Shown here: piece after piece, positions 5,331-5,897 of the stretch
Layout of the letters: each line of letters begins with the position of its first letter
Position numbering within the stretch: position 1 is the first letter of the stretch
Assembly (NCBI GenBank): GCA_959604115.1
Contig: CAUHBW010000255.1
Location: 1 to 5,897, forward strand
Origin: an uncultured Bilophila sp.
Lineage (GTDB): Bacteria > Desulfobacterota > Desulfovibrionia > Desulfovibrionales > Desulfovibrionaceae
Reading direction: 5' to 3'
Length of the DNA: 5,897 bases
Notes under the pieces: model-generated
What the model saw: the letters and a program-made list of their open reading frames with translations, nothing else
Told to the model about the DNA's origin: nothing
Database searches by the model: none
Translations under genes and position numbers: made by a program

Positions 5331-5864
5331 ATGCATATTTCCTTCACGTTCAAGAATTTCGAGCCCTCTGAACATTTGCGCAAGTATGCCCGCCGTCGTA
5401 TGGAAAAGCTGGGAAGATTCTTCGGCAAGAACCCGGCCCTCGACGCACAGGTGAACATGTCGGTCGACAAGTTCCGTCAGCGCGTGGAAGTTCAGCTTTC
5501 GGGCGACGGCATCAATATCGCCGCCAGCGAAGCCTCGGAAGACATGTACGCCTCCATCGATATGGTTCTCGACAAGCTGGAAGCTCAGGTCAAGAAGTTC
5601 GTCTCCCGCAACAAGGAATTCCATCGCAGGGATCGCGAAGATATTGACGTCTATACCTTTGAGGTGACCGAAGAAGACGGGGAACGCACGATTACGGGCC
5701 GCGACCACTTCTCGCCCAAGCCCATGGGGCCGGACGAGGCCGCCATGCAGCTTGAAGCGAACGAATTTGAGTTCCTGACCTTCCTGAATTCGGAAAACGA
5801 TCGCATCAATGTCATCTATCGGCGCAAGAACGGTCACTTTGGCCTGATAGATCCCATCTTCTAA
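5331..5864 (+). CDS. hpf: Ribosome hibernation promoting factor, long form
   Basis: HPF binds the 30S decoding region when growth slows and inactivates ribosomes. Long-form HPF is known to make 100S ribosome dimers without RMF. The 177-residue protein has an N-terminal S30AE domain (about residues 1-100), with the basic helix HLRKYARRRMEKLGRFF, the strand VEVQLSGDGINIAA and the amphipathic second helix EDMYASIDMVLDKLEAQVKK. An acidic linker follows, and then the C-terminal dimerisation domain (about 120-177) with FSPKPMGPDEAAMQ, NEFEFLTFLNSE and INVIYRRKNGHFGLIDP. Both length and second domain place it in the long class, unlike the roughly 95-residue E. coli HPF. The start at 5331 is set by a strong Shine-Dalgarno. 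The rpoN-hpf pairing is widespread. The 33 bases after the stop show no clear terminator before the window ends. Confidence 0.96.
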   Translation: MHISFTFKNFEPSEHLRKYARRRMEKLGRFFGKNPALDAQVNMSVDKFRQRVEVQLSGDGINIAASEASEDMYASIDMVLDKLEAQVKKFVSRNKEFHRRDREDIDVYTFEVTEEDGERTITGRDHFSPKPMGPDEAAMQLEANEFEFLTFLNSENDRINVIYRRKNGHFGLIDPIF

Positions 5865-5897
5865 GAGCTGCGACGTTCCACAGTTACACGAAAAGCC

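Noticed and set aside
5190..5837. 215-residue open frame on the minus strand opposite hpf
   Set aside because: It is a shadow of the conserved HPF coding sequence.

Overview
The window looks like chromosomal DNA of a Gram-negative sulfate- or sulfite-reducing bacterium of the Desulfovibrionaceae type. It is moderately GC-rich, uses the same codon style throughout, and has the order kdsA-kdsC-lptC-lptA-lptB-rpoN-hpf that I recall from Desulfovibrio and relatives. Protein features such as an Aquifex-like KdsA, a long-form HPF and N-terminally extended KdsC agree with this. Genus is not decidable from sequence alone. All real genes are on the + strand, and I see no mobile element, CRISPR array, tRNA or rRNA.

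Bases 1-3389 form one envelope operon. It starts inside kdsA (Kdo-8-phosphate synthase, 5' end missing) and continues with kdsC (Kdo-8-phosphate phosphatase), lptC (membrane-anchored bridge protein), lptA (periplasmic bridge protein) and lptB (transport ATPase). kdsA/kdsC, kdsC/lptC and lptB's start all overlap their upstream gene by 1-11 bases. The only gap is 51 bases before lptA. The first two enzymes make the Kdo sugar of the LPS inner core, and the Lpt proteins carry finished LPS to the outer membrane.

Bases 3390-3702 are a dense 313-base control region. A strong intrinsic terminator and a second, weaker terminator-like hairpin close the lpt operon. They are followed by an inverted repeat around an A8 tract, a good sigma-70 promoter, a sigma-54-like -24/-12 element lying directly on that promoter's -10, and a stable hairpin in the rpoN leader.

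Bases 3703-5864 hold rpoN (sigma-54) and hpf (long ribosome hibernation factor). A 137-base gap between them carries a separate strong promoter and a strong Shine-Dalgarno for hpf. I see no clear terminator after rpoN, so hpf is probably transcribed both from rpoN read-through and from its own promoter.

The genes are all well-known families and I do not see an undescribed multi-gene system. The most interesting signal is regulatory: the overlap of a sigma-54-type element with the sigma-70 promoter of the gene that encodes sigma-54, which suggests autoregulation.
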